In this document: positions 1-8,334 of the stretch, piece by piece
How the letters are laid out: the number at the start of each line of letters is the position of its first letter
Position numbering within the stretch: the stretch's first letter is position 1
NCBI GenBank assembly: GCA_028687935.1
Contig: JAQTZE010000001.1
Span: 279,633 to 343,632 of the forward strand
DNA: 64,000 bases
Origin: Sulfurimonas sp.
GTDB taxonomy: Bacteria; Campylobacterota; Campylobacteria; Campylobacterales; Sulfurimonadaceae
Reading direction: 5' to 3'
Position numbers and translations under genes: made by a program
Notes under the pieces: generated by a model
Database searches by the model: none
Told to the model about the DNA's origin: nothing
Seen by the model: only the letters and a program-made list of their open reading frames with translations

Positions 1-1944
1 GCGTTTAGCAGTAATGGGGAGTATTTTGCAGCAATGAGTTCTGATGAACAAGAGTCAAAACTTTTTAATGTCAGTACAAAAAAAGCTACTGCAAAAATGA
101 ACAGACACCAAGGGGAAGTCTCTTGTGTCTTTATCGATTCAAAAAACAGATATATGCTCTCTGGCGGAGATGATGGTAAGACTTTTGCCATAGATATCAA
201 AAGTGCAAAACTTGCGTTTACTCTTCCAATACATATTGATACGGTCAATGATATCGCCTGCAGTCTCAATGGAAACTGGATAGCTACTGCGAGTTATGAT
301 AAAAAAGTCTCCCTTTTTAACATAGCAACGATGACACCAAAAGATAAGTTTATAGGACATAGCGCTCCTGTTATGAAGCTAAAATTTATTGCAAATAATC
401 GACTTGTCAGTATTGACAAAGAAGCAAACGCAATCATTTGGAGCGTTGTAACTGGGAAAATTATAACAAGACTCCAAGGTATTCATGATGATGTTACACA
501 AATAGTCATCAGTAAAGATAATAAGTTTTTATTTTTAGGAACTGCCCTTGGATACATCATCGCATATGATCTTAAAACCTATCAACTTCTCTCGAAAAAC
601 TTTATCAAACTATCTTCCTCAATTACAGCTTTAGAGTTTGATGGAGCTACAAATGATCTTATTATTGGGACTGAAAAAGGAGATCTGCTTGCTTATTATA
701 TTTACGAGGGTGAGACCTTATTGCATGAGCTCTTAAGTGAAAAAAAATATGATGACATCATCAAGCAATCAGAGATAAACCCGTTTTTATCTTACACAAA
801 AATCTATGAACTTGTTTCTAATCTTTGGGAAAAAACAGTTGCACAGGCCAAGCTCTCTCTTGAAAAGGGAGATAAAAGAACAGCTATCAAACTCTTTGAC
901 AATTTTAAAACGATTCCTGCTAAAAACACTATCATTAAAAAAATATTACTTGAATATGAAGATTTTGACAAATTTTTACTCTTTGCAAAACAAGAAAAAT
1001 ATCCTCTTGCCTATGGACTTGCCAATGCGCATCCTATGTATAAAGAGTCAAAAGTATATAAAATCCTCGAATCAAGATGGAAAAAAGCTTTTTCTTTAGC
1101 GCAAAAGTTTACCATGGAGCCTAAAGGTGCTGAGAAAGCCAAAGAGATTTTATCACCTTATCGTGGTCTGAGTGAAAAAACACAGTTTATTCAAGATCTC
1201 CTCACGCAAGGGGAAGTTTATAAGCGTTTTCGCGTTTCTATCAGCCAAAAAGATTTTAAAATATCGTTTGAACTAATCAAGCAGCACCCATTTTTGATGG
1301 AGTTTGAAGAGTATGATGTTTTGATGCGCTATGCGGATACACTCTATATAAAATCACAGGAATGTATAAAAGCTGGAGATACGCACTCGGCTATCAAAAT
1401 GTTGAGAATTTTGACAGATTTTAGTGACTTTACTGAAGAGGTGAAAACACTTATGGTAGAGATAGAAGCAAAGGAGAAATTTTTTAACGCTGTCAAAGAA
1501 AACGATATGCTTCTTGCCTATAATCTCTTGGACAAAATAGAAGAGTTACAAGATACTCCCGATGGGAAGCTACTTCAAGAGCAATGGAATAGAGATCTTG
1601 CAAGTGCTAGTGAATATGCCGCTAAAGGATCTGTTGCGGGAATTCTTCAAGTTCTCAAGCCCTATATAAAAATACACTCAAAATTTATGTCTTTTGCGAC
1701 ACTCTTTGGTTGGTGTTATATGGTACAACTTGAAAATGCAATCAAGCTCAAAAAAGAGAGAGCAGAGATTGAAAATGGTATAAAAAATTATGTCCTCAAC
1801 TTTGGTATTCAAGACCAGATCGAAAACCTTTTTGCTGTTTTCATAAAACACTATCCAGACACAAAGCTCTCACTTGAACTCCTCTCAAAAGGTTCTCTCT
1901 CTATGTGGAGACCTCCAATGATTGTAAAATCTATTCTTGACTAG
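1..1944 (+). CDS. WD40-repeat protein with helical C-terminal half (5' partial)
   Basis: The frame is open to base 1 and residues before the first in-window ATG at 34 (AFSSNGEYFAA) already read as a WD40 blade, so the gene starts outside the window and the ATG at 34 is internal. About 647 residues are visible. The first ~240 carry beta-propeller repeats (blade ends such as KTFAIDI, KVSLFNI, AIIWSV, IIAYDL). The remaining ~400 are charged and helical with no signal peptide or membrane span, suggesting a solenoid. No catalytic motif is visible, so a scaffold role is inferred. Nap clusters of this phylum contain a shorter WD40 protein, NapL, but this is much longer and no nap gene is present. 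Product certain only at domain level. Confidence 0.8.
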   Translation, partial: AFSSNGEYFAAMSSDEQESKLFNVSTKKATAKMNRHQGEVSCVFIDSKNRYMLSGGDDGKTFAIDIKSAKLAFTLPIHIDTVNDIACSLNGNWIATASYDKKVSLFNIATMTPKDKFIGHSAPVMKLKFIANNRLVSIDKEANAIIWSVVTGKIITRLQGIHDDVTQIVISKDNKFLFLGTALGYIIAYDLKTYQLLSKNFIKLSSSITALEFDGATNDLIIGTEKGDLLAYYIYEGETLLHELLSEKKYDDIIKQSEINPFLSYTKIYELVSNLWEKTVAQAKLSLEKGDKRTAIKLFDNFKTIPAKNTIIKKILLEYEDFDKFLLFAKQEKYPLAYGLANAHPMYKESKVYKILESRWKKAFSLAQKFTMEPKGAEKAKEILSPYRGLSEKTQFIQDLLTQGEVYKRFRVSISQKDFKISFELIKQHPFLMEFEEYDVLMRYADTLYIKSQECIKAGDTHSAIKMLRILTDFSDFTEEVKTLMVEIEAKEKFFNAVKENDMLLAYNLLDKIEELQDTPDGKLLQEQWNRDLASASEYAAKGSVAGILQVLKPYIKIHSKFMSFATLFGWCYMVQLENAIKLKKERAEIENGIKNYVLNFGIQDQIENLFAVFIKHYPDTKLSLELLSKGSLSMWRPPMIVKSILD

Positions 1945-1976
1945 TTGCTTTAAACCTCCAAAAAACTAAACAACAC

Positions 1977-1995
1977 ACTTCAATTGCATTGAAGT
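1977..1995 (+). terminator. Hairpin after WD40 gene, or operator of next gene
   Basis: Perfect 8-bp inverted repeat ACTTCAAT-TGC-ATTGAAGT. It follows the WD40 stop codon by 33 bp, but only a short T-rich stretch follows it, so termination would be weak. It also lies where a -35 element for the TATAAT at 2005 would be, so it could instead be a repressor site for the TPR gene. Confidence 0.4.
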
Positions 1996-2004
1996 AGCCT
2001 TTGT

Positions 2005-2010
2005 TATAAT
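2005..2010 (+). promoter_or_regulatory. -10 box upstream of TPR gene
   Basis: TATAAT preceded by TTTGT, 30 bp upstream of the ATG at 2041. A TTGCAT lies 15 bp further upstream, a short spacing; in this phylum the -35 is usually unrecognisable. Confidence 0.45.
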
Positions 2011-2040
2011 GAAAGCAATTTTTAATTATAAAGGCTGTTT

Positions 2041-2886
2041 ATGAATCTAATGTTTAAAATTTTGACACTTCTTGTGTTATTTGTTCTTCCGAGTACGCTT
2101 TGCGCTGCTGAGGAAGAAACGCAAGGAGTAAAAAAACTATTAGAAAAACCATTAATAGAAAGATATATTTTAGATGAGCTCAAAGATTTACGTTTAGAAA
2201 ATATGAAGCTGCGTAATGAGGTTGAGAGAAGAATCTCCAAGACAGAAGTCGAACAAACCGACCGCGCAGCAAGATATATGACTGATACGATAGGAAATGT
2301 TTTCTACCTTATTGCAGCTGCAACATCCATACTGATTTTTGCTGGATGGAACTCTCTTCGCGATATCAGAAGCAAAACAGAAAGTATCGTTGAAGAGCGA
2401 GTCAATCAGATCACACAAAAATACAACACGCAGATGCAAAGTCTTCAAGATACGATGACGCTACAATCCAAAAAAATACTTGATAACCAAAATAAAATTT
2501 ACAATACCCAATATATTCACTCTCTTTGGATGCGATCCAATCTAGAAACAAGCGCCCAATCACGCATAGATATCTATGATGAGATCATCAAAGTAAACGC
2601 AAATGATGCTGAAGTCTATGCCTACAAAGCAGATGCTGTCCTTGATATGGACGAGTACGAATGGGCTCTGAATCTTAGTAATAAAGCCATTGAAATTGAC
2701 CCCGAATATGGGTATGCGTACTGGCAACGTTCTTGCGCACATGCAGTACTTGGTAATAAGAAAGAAGCTGTAGCAGATTTGGCTACTGCTATACAAAAAT
2801 CACCTAATCTCAAAGATGAAATTGAGGGCGAGGAACTCTTTGAAAACTTGAAAGAAAATGAAGAGTTCAAAAAGTTTTTAAGCTAG
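2041..2886 (+). CDS. Membrane-anchored coiled-coil/TPR protein
   Basis: 281 aa. An N-terminal signal peptide (hydrophobic ILTLLVLFVLPSTLCAA) is followed by a coiled-coil stretch with many Glu, Lys and Arg (~25-75), a single membrane span (NVFYLIAAATSILIFAGW, ~88-106), a second coiled coil (~110-150) and about two TPR motifs (~175-260; e.g. AEVYAYKADAVLDM, GYAYWQRSCAHAVLG). The topology would leave the TPRs in the cytoplasm if the signal is cleaved. TPRs mediate protein contacts; no partner is identifiable. It has its own TATAAT box, and ilvB downstream has another, so it is probably monocistronic. Conserved membrane TPR protein of unknown role. Confidence 0.85.
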   Translation: MNLMFKILTLLVLFVLPSTLCAAEEETQGVKKLLEKPLIERYILDELKDLRLENMKLRNEVERRISKTEVEQTDRAARYMTDTIGNVFYLIAAATSILIFAGWNSLRDIRSKTESIVEERVNQITQKYNTQMQSLQDTMTLQSKKILDNQNKIYNTQYIHSLWMRSNLETSAQSRIDIYDEIIKVNANDAEVYAYKADAVLDMDEYEWALNLSNKAIEIDPEYGYAYWQRSCAHAVLGNKKEAVADLATAIQKSPNLKDEIEGEELFENLKENEEFKKFLS

Positions 2887-2962
2887 ATACTTTATCTATT
2901 TAAATCTATATTAGAATAAAAAACTATCTCCCCTTTTAACCTCAAATATAGCTCCTTTTTTA

Positions 2963-2968
2963 TATAAT
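2963..2968 (+). promoter_or_regulatory. -10 box of ilvB operon
   Basis: TATAAT within TTTTTTATATAATAA, 42 bp before the ilvB ATG, with T-rich sequence upstream as is typical of Campylobacterota promoters. The ilvB Shine-Dalgarno (AAGAGGAG) follows. Confidence 0.45.
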
Positions 2969-3010
2969 AACCGAATTTTCAAAATTAACATTTATAAGAG
3001 GAGACTTTTC

Positions 3011-4705
3011 ATGCAAATTAGTGGCGCACAGATGGTCATTGAAGCTTTGATTGCAGAGGGTGTAGATACAATTTTTGGCTACCCTGGTGGAGCAATCATG
3101 AACGTCTACGACGAAATATACAAGCAAGATGGTTTTCAACATATTTTAACTCGTCACGAGCAAGCTGCAGTCCATGCAGCAGAGGGTTACTCAAAGGCAA
3201 GTGGAAAAGTTGGCGTGGCACTCATAACGAGTGGCCCCGGTTTTACAAACGCAGTGACAGGTTTGGCAGATGCCTATATGGATTCTATTCCTTTGGTTGT
3301 TATCAGTGGACAGGTTCCTATGAGCCTTATTGGTACGGATGCGTTTCAAGAGATCGATGCAGTCGGTATCTCACGTCCTTGTACAAAACACAACTATCTT
3401 GTCACAGATGCCGCTGATTTGGCACGTGTACTTAAAGAGGCGTTTTACATCGCAGCAAGCGGTCGTCCAGGTCCTGTTCATGTTGATATCCCTAAAGATG
3501 TTACAGCACAGATCGCAGAGTTTGATTATTCAAAACCTGTGGAAATTGAGACATACAAACCAAATGTAGTCGGAAATCCTCGCCAAATCAAGAAAGCTAT
3601 TGAGGCTATCGCAAACTCTAAAAGACCACTCTTTTATTTAGGTGGTGGTATTATTAACTCAAACGCAGCTTATCAAGTAAGAGAACTTGTTAAAAAAACA
3701 GGAATCCCTGCTGTTGAGACTTTTATGGCACGTGGAACACTCTCTTATGATGATGAGCTTCTTATCTCTATGCTTGGTATGCATGGTTCTTACGCGGCAA
3801 ATATGGCGATGAGTGAAACAGATATGGTTATCGCTCTGGGTGCAAGATTTGATGACAGAGTTACTGGCAAACTCTCAGAATTTGCTAAAAACGCAGGAGT
3901 TATCCATGTGGATATTGATCCTGCAAGTATCTCAAAGCTTGTAAACGCAGACTTTCCTATCGTTGGTGATGTGAAAAATGTTGTTGAACAGATGCTTGAA
4001 AAGTGTTCAGAGATAGATCCTGATAATTATGAATCATGGAGAGAGACTATCAATAACTTTGATGAGTTGCATCCGCTAACTTTTCATGAAGACACAGACA
4101 GAATTAAGCCGCAATGGGTTGTAAAACGTGTGGGTGAGCTTCTTGGCGATAGTGCAAACATCTCTACTGACGTTGGACAACACCAGATGTGGTCAGCGCA
4201 GTTTTATCCATTTAGCAGACCTCGTCAATGGATAAGCTCTGGTGGTCTTGGCACAATGGGCTTTGGTTTTCCAGCGGCTATCGGTGTAAAAGCAGCAGCG
4301 CCAGATAAAGTAAGTATAAACATTACAGGTGATGGCTCTATTTTGATGAATATCCAAGAGCTGATGACGGCAGTTGAGAAAAAGCTACCAGTTATCAACA
4401 TCATCTTAAATAATAATTATCTTGGAATGGTTCGCCAGTGGCAAACTCTTTTCTATGACAAACGCCATAGTGAGACAGATCTCTCAGTACAGCCTGACTT
4501 TGTAAAAGTTTCAGAAGCATTTGGCGGTATAGGGTATAGAGTTACTACAAAAGAAGAGTTTGATATTGCGCTCAAAGAGTCAGTTGAGAAAAATGTTGTC
4601 TCCATCATCGATGTTGTTGTTGAGAGACTTGAGAATGTTATGCCGATGGTCCCAGCAGGTGGAAGTCTGTTTAACATGATGTTATTAGAGAAAAAGGAGA
4701 AGTAG
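3011..4705 (+). CDS. ilvB: Acetolactate synthase large subunit
   Basis: 564 aa, normal for the ThDP-dependent acetohydroxyacid synthase catalytic subunit. It condenses two pyruvates, or pyruvate and 2-oxobutyrate, in valine, leucine and isoleucine synthesis. The N-terminal Pyr domain has GYPGGAIMNVYDEI and the ThDP-activating Glu in RHEQAAVHAAEGY. A central FAD-binding domain follows (LGMHGSYAANMA, GARFDDRVTG). The C-terminal ThDP motif is GDGSILMN...IILNN. A good SD (AAGAGGAG) sits before the ATG. The regulatory subunit ilvH starts right after the stop with its SD inside this gene, so the two are translationally linked. Gene order ilvB-ilvH-lpxD is the same as I recall in C. jejuni. Confidence 0.97.
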   Translation: MQISGAQMVIEALIAEGVDTIFGYPGGAIMNVYDEIYKQDGFQHILTRHEQAAVHAAEGYSKASGKVGVALITSGPGFTNAVTGLADAYMDSIPLVVISGQVPMSLIGTDAFQEIDAVGISRPCTKHNYLVTDAADLARVLKEAFYIAASGRPGPVHVDIPKDVTAQIAEFDYSKPVEIETYKPNVVGNPRQIKKAIEAIANSKRPLFYLGGGIINSNAAYQVRELVKKTGIPAVETFMARGTLSYDDELLISMLGMHGSYAANMAMSETDMVIALGARFDDRVTGKLSEFAKNAGVIHVDIDPASISKLVNADFPIVGDVKNVVEQMLEKCSEIDPDNYESWRETINNFDELHPLTFHEDTDRIKPQWVVKRVGELLGDSANISTDVGQHQMWSAQFYPFSRPRQWISSGGLGTMGFGFPAAIGVKAAAPDKVSINITGDGSILMNIQELMTAVEKKLPVINIILNNNYLGMVRQWQTLFYDKRHSETDLSVQPDFVKVSEAFGGIGYRVTTKEEFDIALKESVEKNVVSIIDVVVERLENVMPMVPAGGSLFNMMLLEKKEK

Positions 4706-4706
4706 T

Positions 4707-5183
4707 ATGACTGAAAATAGTGAAAGAAGAGTAGTTTCAGTTATCGTTGTCAACGAAGCGAGTGTTTTGTCTCGTATTACAGATCTTTTCTCTGGTCGTG
4801 GTTACAACATTACATCTTTAACTGTTGCTCCGATTCCTGATAGCAAGTACTCAAGACTTACGATAGTAACTTCAGGCTCTGTGAGAGTTATTGAGCAGAT
4901 TACAAAACAGTTGCACAAACTTATACCTGTTTTAAAAGTATATGAGCATGCTGACCTTGTTGAAAAAGAGATGGCTTTGGTTAAGTTTCCTATTACTGAA
5001 AATATTAGTGATATAAACGCAATATGTGAAGCATACAACGGCAAAATCGTCAATGTGGGCAATGATGTTATTATCACAATGGTTGCAGATGAGCCAAAGA
5101 GAATTGATCATTATCTTGAAGCCATCAAAAGATACAATCCAAAAGAGATAGTACGAAGTGGTGCTGTTGCGCTCGAGAGATAG
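4707..5183 (+). CDS. ilvH: Acetolactate synthase small (regulatory) subunit
   Basis: 158 aa, the usual size of the short regulatory subunit. An N-terminal ACT domain reads VVSVIVVNEASVLSRITDLF followed by GRGYNITSLTV, the conserved valine-binding region that confers feedback inhibition. The C-terminal ALS_ss domain covers ~80-158 (ELVKF-like MALVKFPIT, RSGAVALER at the end). It starts one base after the ilvB stop, with the SD AAGGAGAAG inside ilvB. lpxD follows after three bases. It would activate the IlvB catalytic subunit and make it valine-sensitive. Confidence 0.96.
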   Translation: MTENSERRVVSVIVVNEASVLSRITDLFSGRGYNITSLTVAPIPDSKYSRLTIVTSGSVRVIEQITKQLHKLIPVLKVYEHADLVEKEMALVKFPITENISDINAICEAYNGKIVNVGNDVIITMVADEPKRIDHYLEAIKRYNPKEIVRSGAVALER

Positions 5184-5186
5184 AGT

Positions 5187-6140
5187 ATGCAGCTTCAAGA
5201 GATAGCATCTCTCCTCGGATGCGAGATCACTTCTAGTAATACGCAGATCACGGGTATGAATACCCTCAAAGATGCTTCAGCTTCTGAAATCTCTTTTATA
5301 GCAAACTCCAAATATATCAAAGAGATACAAACTACCAAAGCTGCAGCGGTTATTATCAATGCTGCCTTGGTGGAACATTTGCCACAGGGATGTGTAGCGC
5401 TTGTTGTGGAACATCCTTACTGGTCTATGGCAGAGCTCTCAAAGTATTTTGCACCAAGTATAGAAGAGCTAAACGCAGCTCCCGCTATAATAGGTGAGGG
5501 CAGTAATATATCTCCAAAAGTAGAACTTGCAAAGGGTTCTGTTATAGGAAAAAACTGCACAATTCTCGCTCATGTCTATGTGGGCGCAAATACACGCATC
5601 GGTGACAATACAATCATCTATCCAAATGTAACAATCTACAGAGACAGTGTCATTGGAAATGATTGTCGTATACATGCAGGCGCTGTGATAGGTGGTGATG
5701 GTTTTGGATTTGCCAGTAACAAACGCGGTGAACACAAAAAGATCTATCAAAATGGAAATGTAGTCATAGAAGATGATGTCGAAATCGGCAATAATACTAC
5801 GATAGACAGAGCTGTTTTTGGAAGCACAATTATCAAAAAAGGTGCCAGACTTGATAATCTTATTCAAGTCGGACACAACTGCGAGATAGGTGAATACGCT
5901 GTAGCGGCTGCTCAAAGCGGTTTTGCAGGTTCGAGTATTATCGGTCGCAGTAATGTCTTTGGAGCACAATCAGGTGTTTCTGGACATCTCAAGATCGCAC
6001 CTTTTAATACATTTGCAGCAAGAACTGGTGTGACAAAAAATGTTGAAGTCAGTGGAAAGACTTTTGCCGGTTTTCCGTTTATGGATCACAAACTATGGCT
6101 TAAAATTCAGGCCAAACTTGCTAGACTTGTTAAACAATAA
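5187..6140 (+). CDS. lpxD: UDP-3-O-acylglucosamine N-acyltransferase
   Basis: 317 aa. LpxD transfers an acyl chain from acyl-ACP to the amine of UDP-3-O-acyl-glucosamine, the third step of lipid A synthesis. The N-terminal LpxD domain (~1-95) binds the uridine moiety. A left-handed beta helix of hexapeptide repeats fills ~98-270 (IGEGSNI, IGKNCTI, IGDNTII). The catalytic His is in QVGHNCEIG. The C-terminal helix ends LKIQAKLARLVKQ. It is the third gene of the ilvB-ilvH-lpxD run, three bases after ilvH, so cotranscription is expected although the pathways are unrelated. Confidence 0.96.
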   Translation: MQLQEIASLLGCEITSSNTQITGMNTLKDASASEISFIANSKYIKEIQTTKAAAVIINAALVEHLPQGCVALVVEHPYWSMAELSKYFAPSIEELNAAPAIIGEGSNISPKVELAKGSVIGKNCTILAHVYVGANTRIGDNTIIYPNVTIYRDSVIGNDCRIHAGAVIGGDGFGFASNKRGEHKKIYQNGNVVIEDDVEIGNNTTIDRAVFGSTIIKKGARLDNLIQVGHNCEIGEYAVAAAQSGFAGSSIIGRSNVFGAQSGVSGHLKIAPFNTFAARTGVTKNVEVSGKTFAGFPFMDHKLWLKIQAKLARLVKQ

Positions 6141-6159
6141 ATTACAAAAGGAAATTAAA

Positions 6160-6363
6160 ATGTCTCAAACTATTGCATTAAACGGAACAAAAAAAGGTGT
6201 TATTTCTGTAACAAAGATCGATGAGCCATATGGAGCGGGGAGTGCAAGTGTTGCAAGTATCGGTATTTCTTTAGCTGGAAATGCAGATGCACCTGAGTGG
6301 AAAGTTCATATTCCTCTTGAGAACCTTGATGCAGTCATCAAGGCTTTACAAGAATTAAAGTAG
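6160..6363 (+). CDS. Small conserved-looking protein of unknown function
   Basis: 67 aa. I place the start at ATG 6160, not at 6040 as in the ORF track, because the upstream part overlaps lpxD in another frame and an SD (AAAAGGAAA) sits 7 bp before 6160. The protein reads MSQTIALNGTKKGVISVTKI and ends VIKALQELK. It is soluble, rich in Ala and Gly, and has no known motif that I recognise. It lies 19 bp behind lpxD and ends inside a bidirectional hairpin terminator, so it is probably the last gene of the ilvB operon. Confidence 0.75.
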   Translation: MSQTIALNGTKKGVISVTKIDEPYGAGSASVASIGISLAGNADAPEWKVHIPLENLDAVIKALQELK

Positions 6364-6380
6364 GTTTTTACCTACTTTTT
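6358..6380 (+). terminator. Bidirectional hairpin terminator between convergent genes
   Basis: AAGTAGGT-TTTT-ACCTACTT followed by T residues on the plus strand, with A/T-rich sequence allowing use on the minus strand. The stop codons of both the small ORF (TAG at 6361-6363) and the aminotransferase (TAG on the minus strand, 6374-6372) lie inside the stem. Confidence 0.8.
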
Positions 6381-7541
6381 AAGTCCTTTTACAAACCCTT
6401 CTATTCTTTTAATTCCTTCACGAATACTTTGGATATCAGTCGCAAAACTAAATCTGAAATAGCCCTCGCTACCAAAACCTACGCCTGGAACAACTGCTAC
6501 ACCTGTTTGAGATAAAAGCTCTTTACAAAATTCCATTGAATCATTACTAACTTTTTTGATATTAACAAAAAGGTAAAACGCACCATCAGGTTTATAAACA
6601 CTCAGACCATCAACGGCATTAAAAAGATCTACTGCTTCATCACGACGTGCTTTAAACGCAACTCTCATCGTCTCAATATCTGCATCAGCATCACCGTTTA
6701 AACCTACGATTGCAGCTTTTTGCGTGATAGAATTGATATTTGAGGTGCTTTGAGATTGGAGTTTTTTCGTTGCTTGAATAAGCTCTGTATTGTGCGCAGC
6801 CATATATCCAAATCTCCAACCTGTCATAGCAACTGATTTACTCAGACCATTGATAGTTACAGTACGTTTGTACATATCTTCACTCACAGCAGCAGCAGAA
6901 GTGAATTCACCTTCATAAAGAAGTTTTTCATACATCTCATCACTTGCTACGATGATATTTGTCCCTTCAAGCACTTTTCCAAGTTCTGTAAGCTCAGCTT
7001 TCGAATAGACTGAACCTGTAGGATTGGACGGTGATGTAAGTACTATCATCTTTGTTTTTGGAGTGATTGCATCTTGTAACTGTTTTGGAGTGATTTTAAA
7101 CGCACTCTCATCACTTGTATGAATCTCAACGACTGTTCCACCGCAGTATAAAACCAACTCAGGATAGGTAACCCAGTAAGGAGCAGGGATGATAACTTCA
7201 TCACCTTTTTGGATTGTTGCAGCAAAAAGATTGAAAAGTGAGTGTTTTGCGCCATTATTTGCAATGATTTGATTCGGTGCATATGTAAGACCGTTGTCTC
7301 TTTTGAGCTTGTTTGCAATAGCTACTTTAAGGGCAGGGATGCCATCAACCGCTGTATACTTTGTAAAACCTTCATTAATTGCTGCAATAGCTGCATCTTT
7401 GATGACTTGTGGTGTATCAAAATCAGGCTCTCCAGCAGAAAAACTAAGGATATCTTTTCCTTCTGCTTTTAGCTCTTGTGCAAGTGTTGAAATTGCGATT
7501 GTAATAGACTCAGATAGTGTGTTAATGCGGTCAGTTAGCAT
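6372..7541 (-). CDS. aspB: Class I aspartate-type aminotransferase
   Basis: 389 aa, PLP-dependent fold type I, Ibeta subgroup (AspB/AspC). It would move the amino group between aspartate/glutamate and oxaloacetate/2-oxoglutarate. Motifs: SAGEPDFDTP near the N-terminus, NNGAKHSLF, PAPYWVTYPE, SPSNPTGSVYS, and the PLP lysine in LSKSVAMTGWRFGYM. The C-terminal Arg for the substrate carboxylate is in YFRFSFA. SD AAAGGG precedes the ATG and is partly complementary to a segment further upstream (see 7547-7601). It is the last gene of the block that in C. jejuni runs flgA to aspB. Substrate range cannot be read from sequence. Confidence 0.93.
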   Translation of the reverse strand: MLTDRINTLSESITIAISTLAQELKAEGKDILSFSAGEPDFDTPQVIKDAAIAAINEGFTKYTAVDGIPALKVAIANKLKRDNGLTYAPNQIIANNGAKHSLFNLFAATIQKGDEVIIPAPYWVTYPELVLYCGGTVVEIHTSDESAFKITPKQLQDAITPKTKMIVLTSPSNPTGSVYSKAELTELGKVLEGTNIIVASDEMYEKLLYEGEFTSAAAVSEDMYKRTVTINGLSKSVAMTGWRFGYMAAHNTELIQATKKLQSQSTSNINSITQKAAIVGLNGDADADIETMRVAFKARRDEAVDLFNAVDGLSVYKPDGAFYLFVNIKKVSNDSMEFCKELLSQTGVAVVPGVGFGSEGYFRFSFATDIQSIREGIKRIEGFVKGLKK

Positions 7542-7546
7542 AAATA

Positions 7547-7601
7547 CCCTTTAGGTGAAAATAATTTTCGTATTGTACTAAAATAATGTAAAACCTAAGG
7601 G
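7547..7601 (-). promoter_or_regulatory. Inverted repeat that could mask the aminotransferase SD
   Basis: On the minus strand ACCCTTAGGT lies ~36 nt before ACCTAAAGGGT, the latter containing the SD AAAGGG of the aminotransferase. Pairing is complete except for one bulged base. An SD-sequestering hairpin is possible; the large loop makes this uncertain. Confidence 0.3.
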
Positions 7602-7610
7602 TGTTTGTGC

Positions 7611-8312
7611 CTAATTTTTCATAGCTTTTATAAAAGATTCATAGATTTGTTCCAATTCTAAATCTTTTTCAAGGACGCCTTTGTTATCCTCAACCAATAT
7701 ATGCTCTAAAATTGCAACCCTTTTAAGAAGGTACTCGAACATCTCTTTGTTGATATCAGGAAGCATATTGTGCATAAAAGGATCTTTACATCTTCCTTTT
7801 TCTATGACACTTGCCGGTATACCAATTGCAGTTGAGCAATCTGGAACATGCTTCACGACAACAGAATTTGCACCTATTTTTGCATACTCTCCAATGACGA
7901 TATTCCCAAGAACTTTTGCTCCAGCACCGATAACAGCACCTTTTTTAATAGTAGGGTGGCGTTTACCTTGAATGAGTGAGACACCGCCAAGTGTAACGCC
8001 TTGATAAATAAGAACATCTTCTTCGATAATAGTAGTCTCACCGATCACAACACCGATACCATGATCTATAAAGACTCTTCTACCAATTTGTGCAGCAGGG
8101 TGGATATCAATATTTGTAAGAATTTGGTTGAGTCCCATAATGATTCTAGCTAGGCGTTTGAAGTTATTTGTATGGAGTTTGTGCGCTACCCGGTACCAAG
8201 CAATCGCCCAGACACCAGGATAGTTGAATAAAAAATCTATCCTTGAGTTGAGCGCTGGATCATTATTGTACGCGTTTGCAAAGTCTTCTTTTATATCAGA
8301 AAATAGTCCCAA
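7611..8312 (-). CDS. cysE: Serine O-acetyltransferase
   Basis: 233 aa, the short CysE form. It acetylates L-serine with acetyl-CoA to O-acetylserine, the acceptor for sulfide in cysteine synthesis. An N-terminal helical part (~1-65) is followed by a hexapeptide left-handed beta helix (~66-165: IHPAAQIGRRVFIDHGIGVVIG, VLIYQGVTLGG, catalytic region GKRHPTI, IGAGAKVLGN). The start is TTG, with SD AGGA eight bases upstream; the next gene upstream is speA, 22 bp away. The C-terminal tail (~185-233) is helical and charged and lacks the typical cysteine-synthase-binding Ile terminus (it ends KAMKN). Confidence 0.95.
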   Translation of the reverse strand: MGLFSDIKEDFANAYNNDPALNSRIDFLFNYPGVWAIAWYRVAHKLHTNNFKRLARIIMGLNQILTNIDIHPAAQIGRRVFIDHGIGVVIGETTIIEEDVLIYQGVTLGGVSLIQGKRHPTIKKGAVIGAGAKVLGNIVIGEYAKIGANSVVVKHVPDCSTAIGIPASVIEKGRCKDPFMHNMLPDINKEMFEYLLKRVAILEHILVEDNKGVLEKDLELEQIYESFIKAMKN

Positions 8313-8334
8313 TGTTTTATCCTAAAATAGTATA

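Noticed and set aside
5469-5969. 166-aa minus-strand ORF inside lpxD
   Set aside because: Antisense to the hexapeptide repeats; low-complexity composition and no SD.
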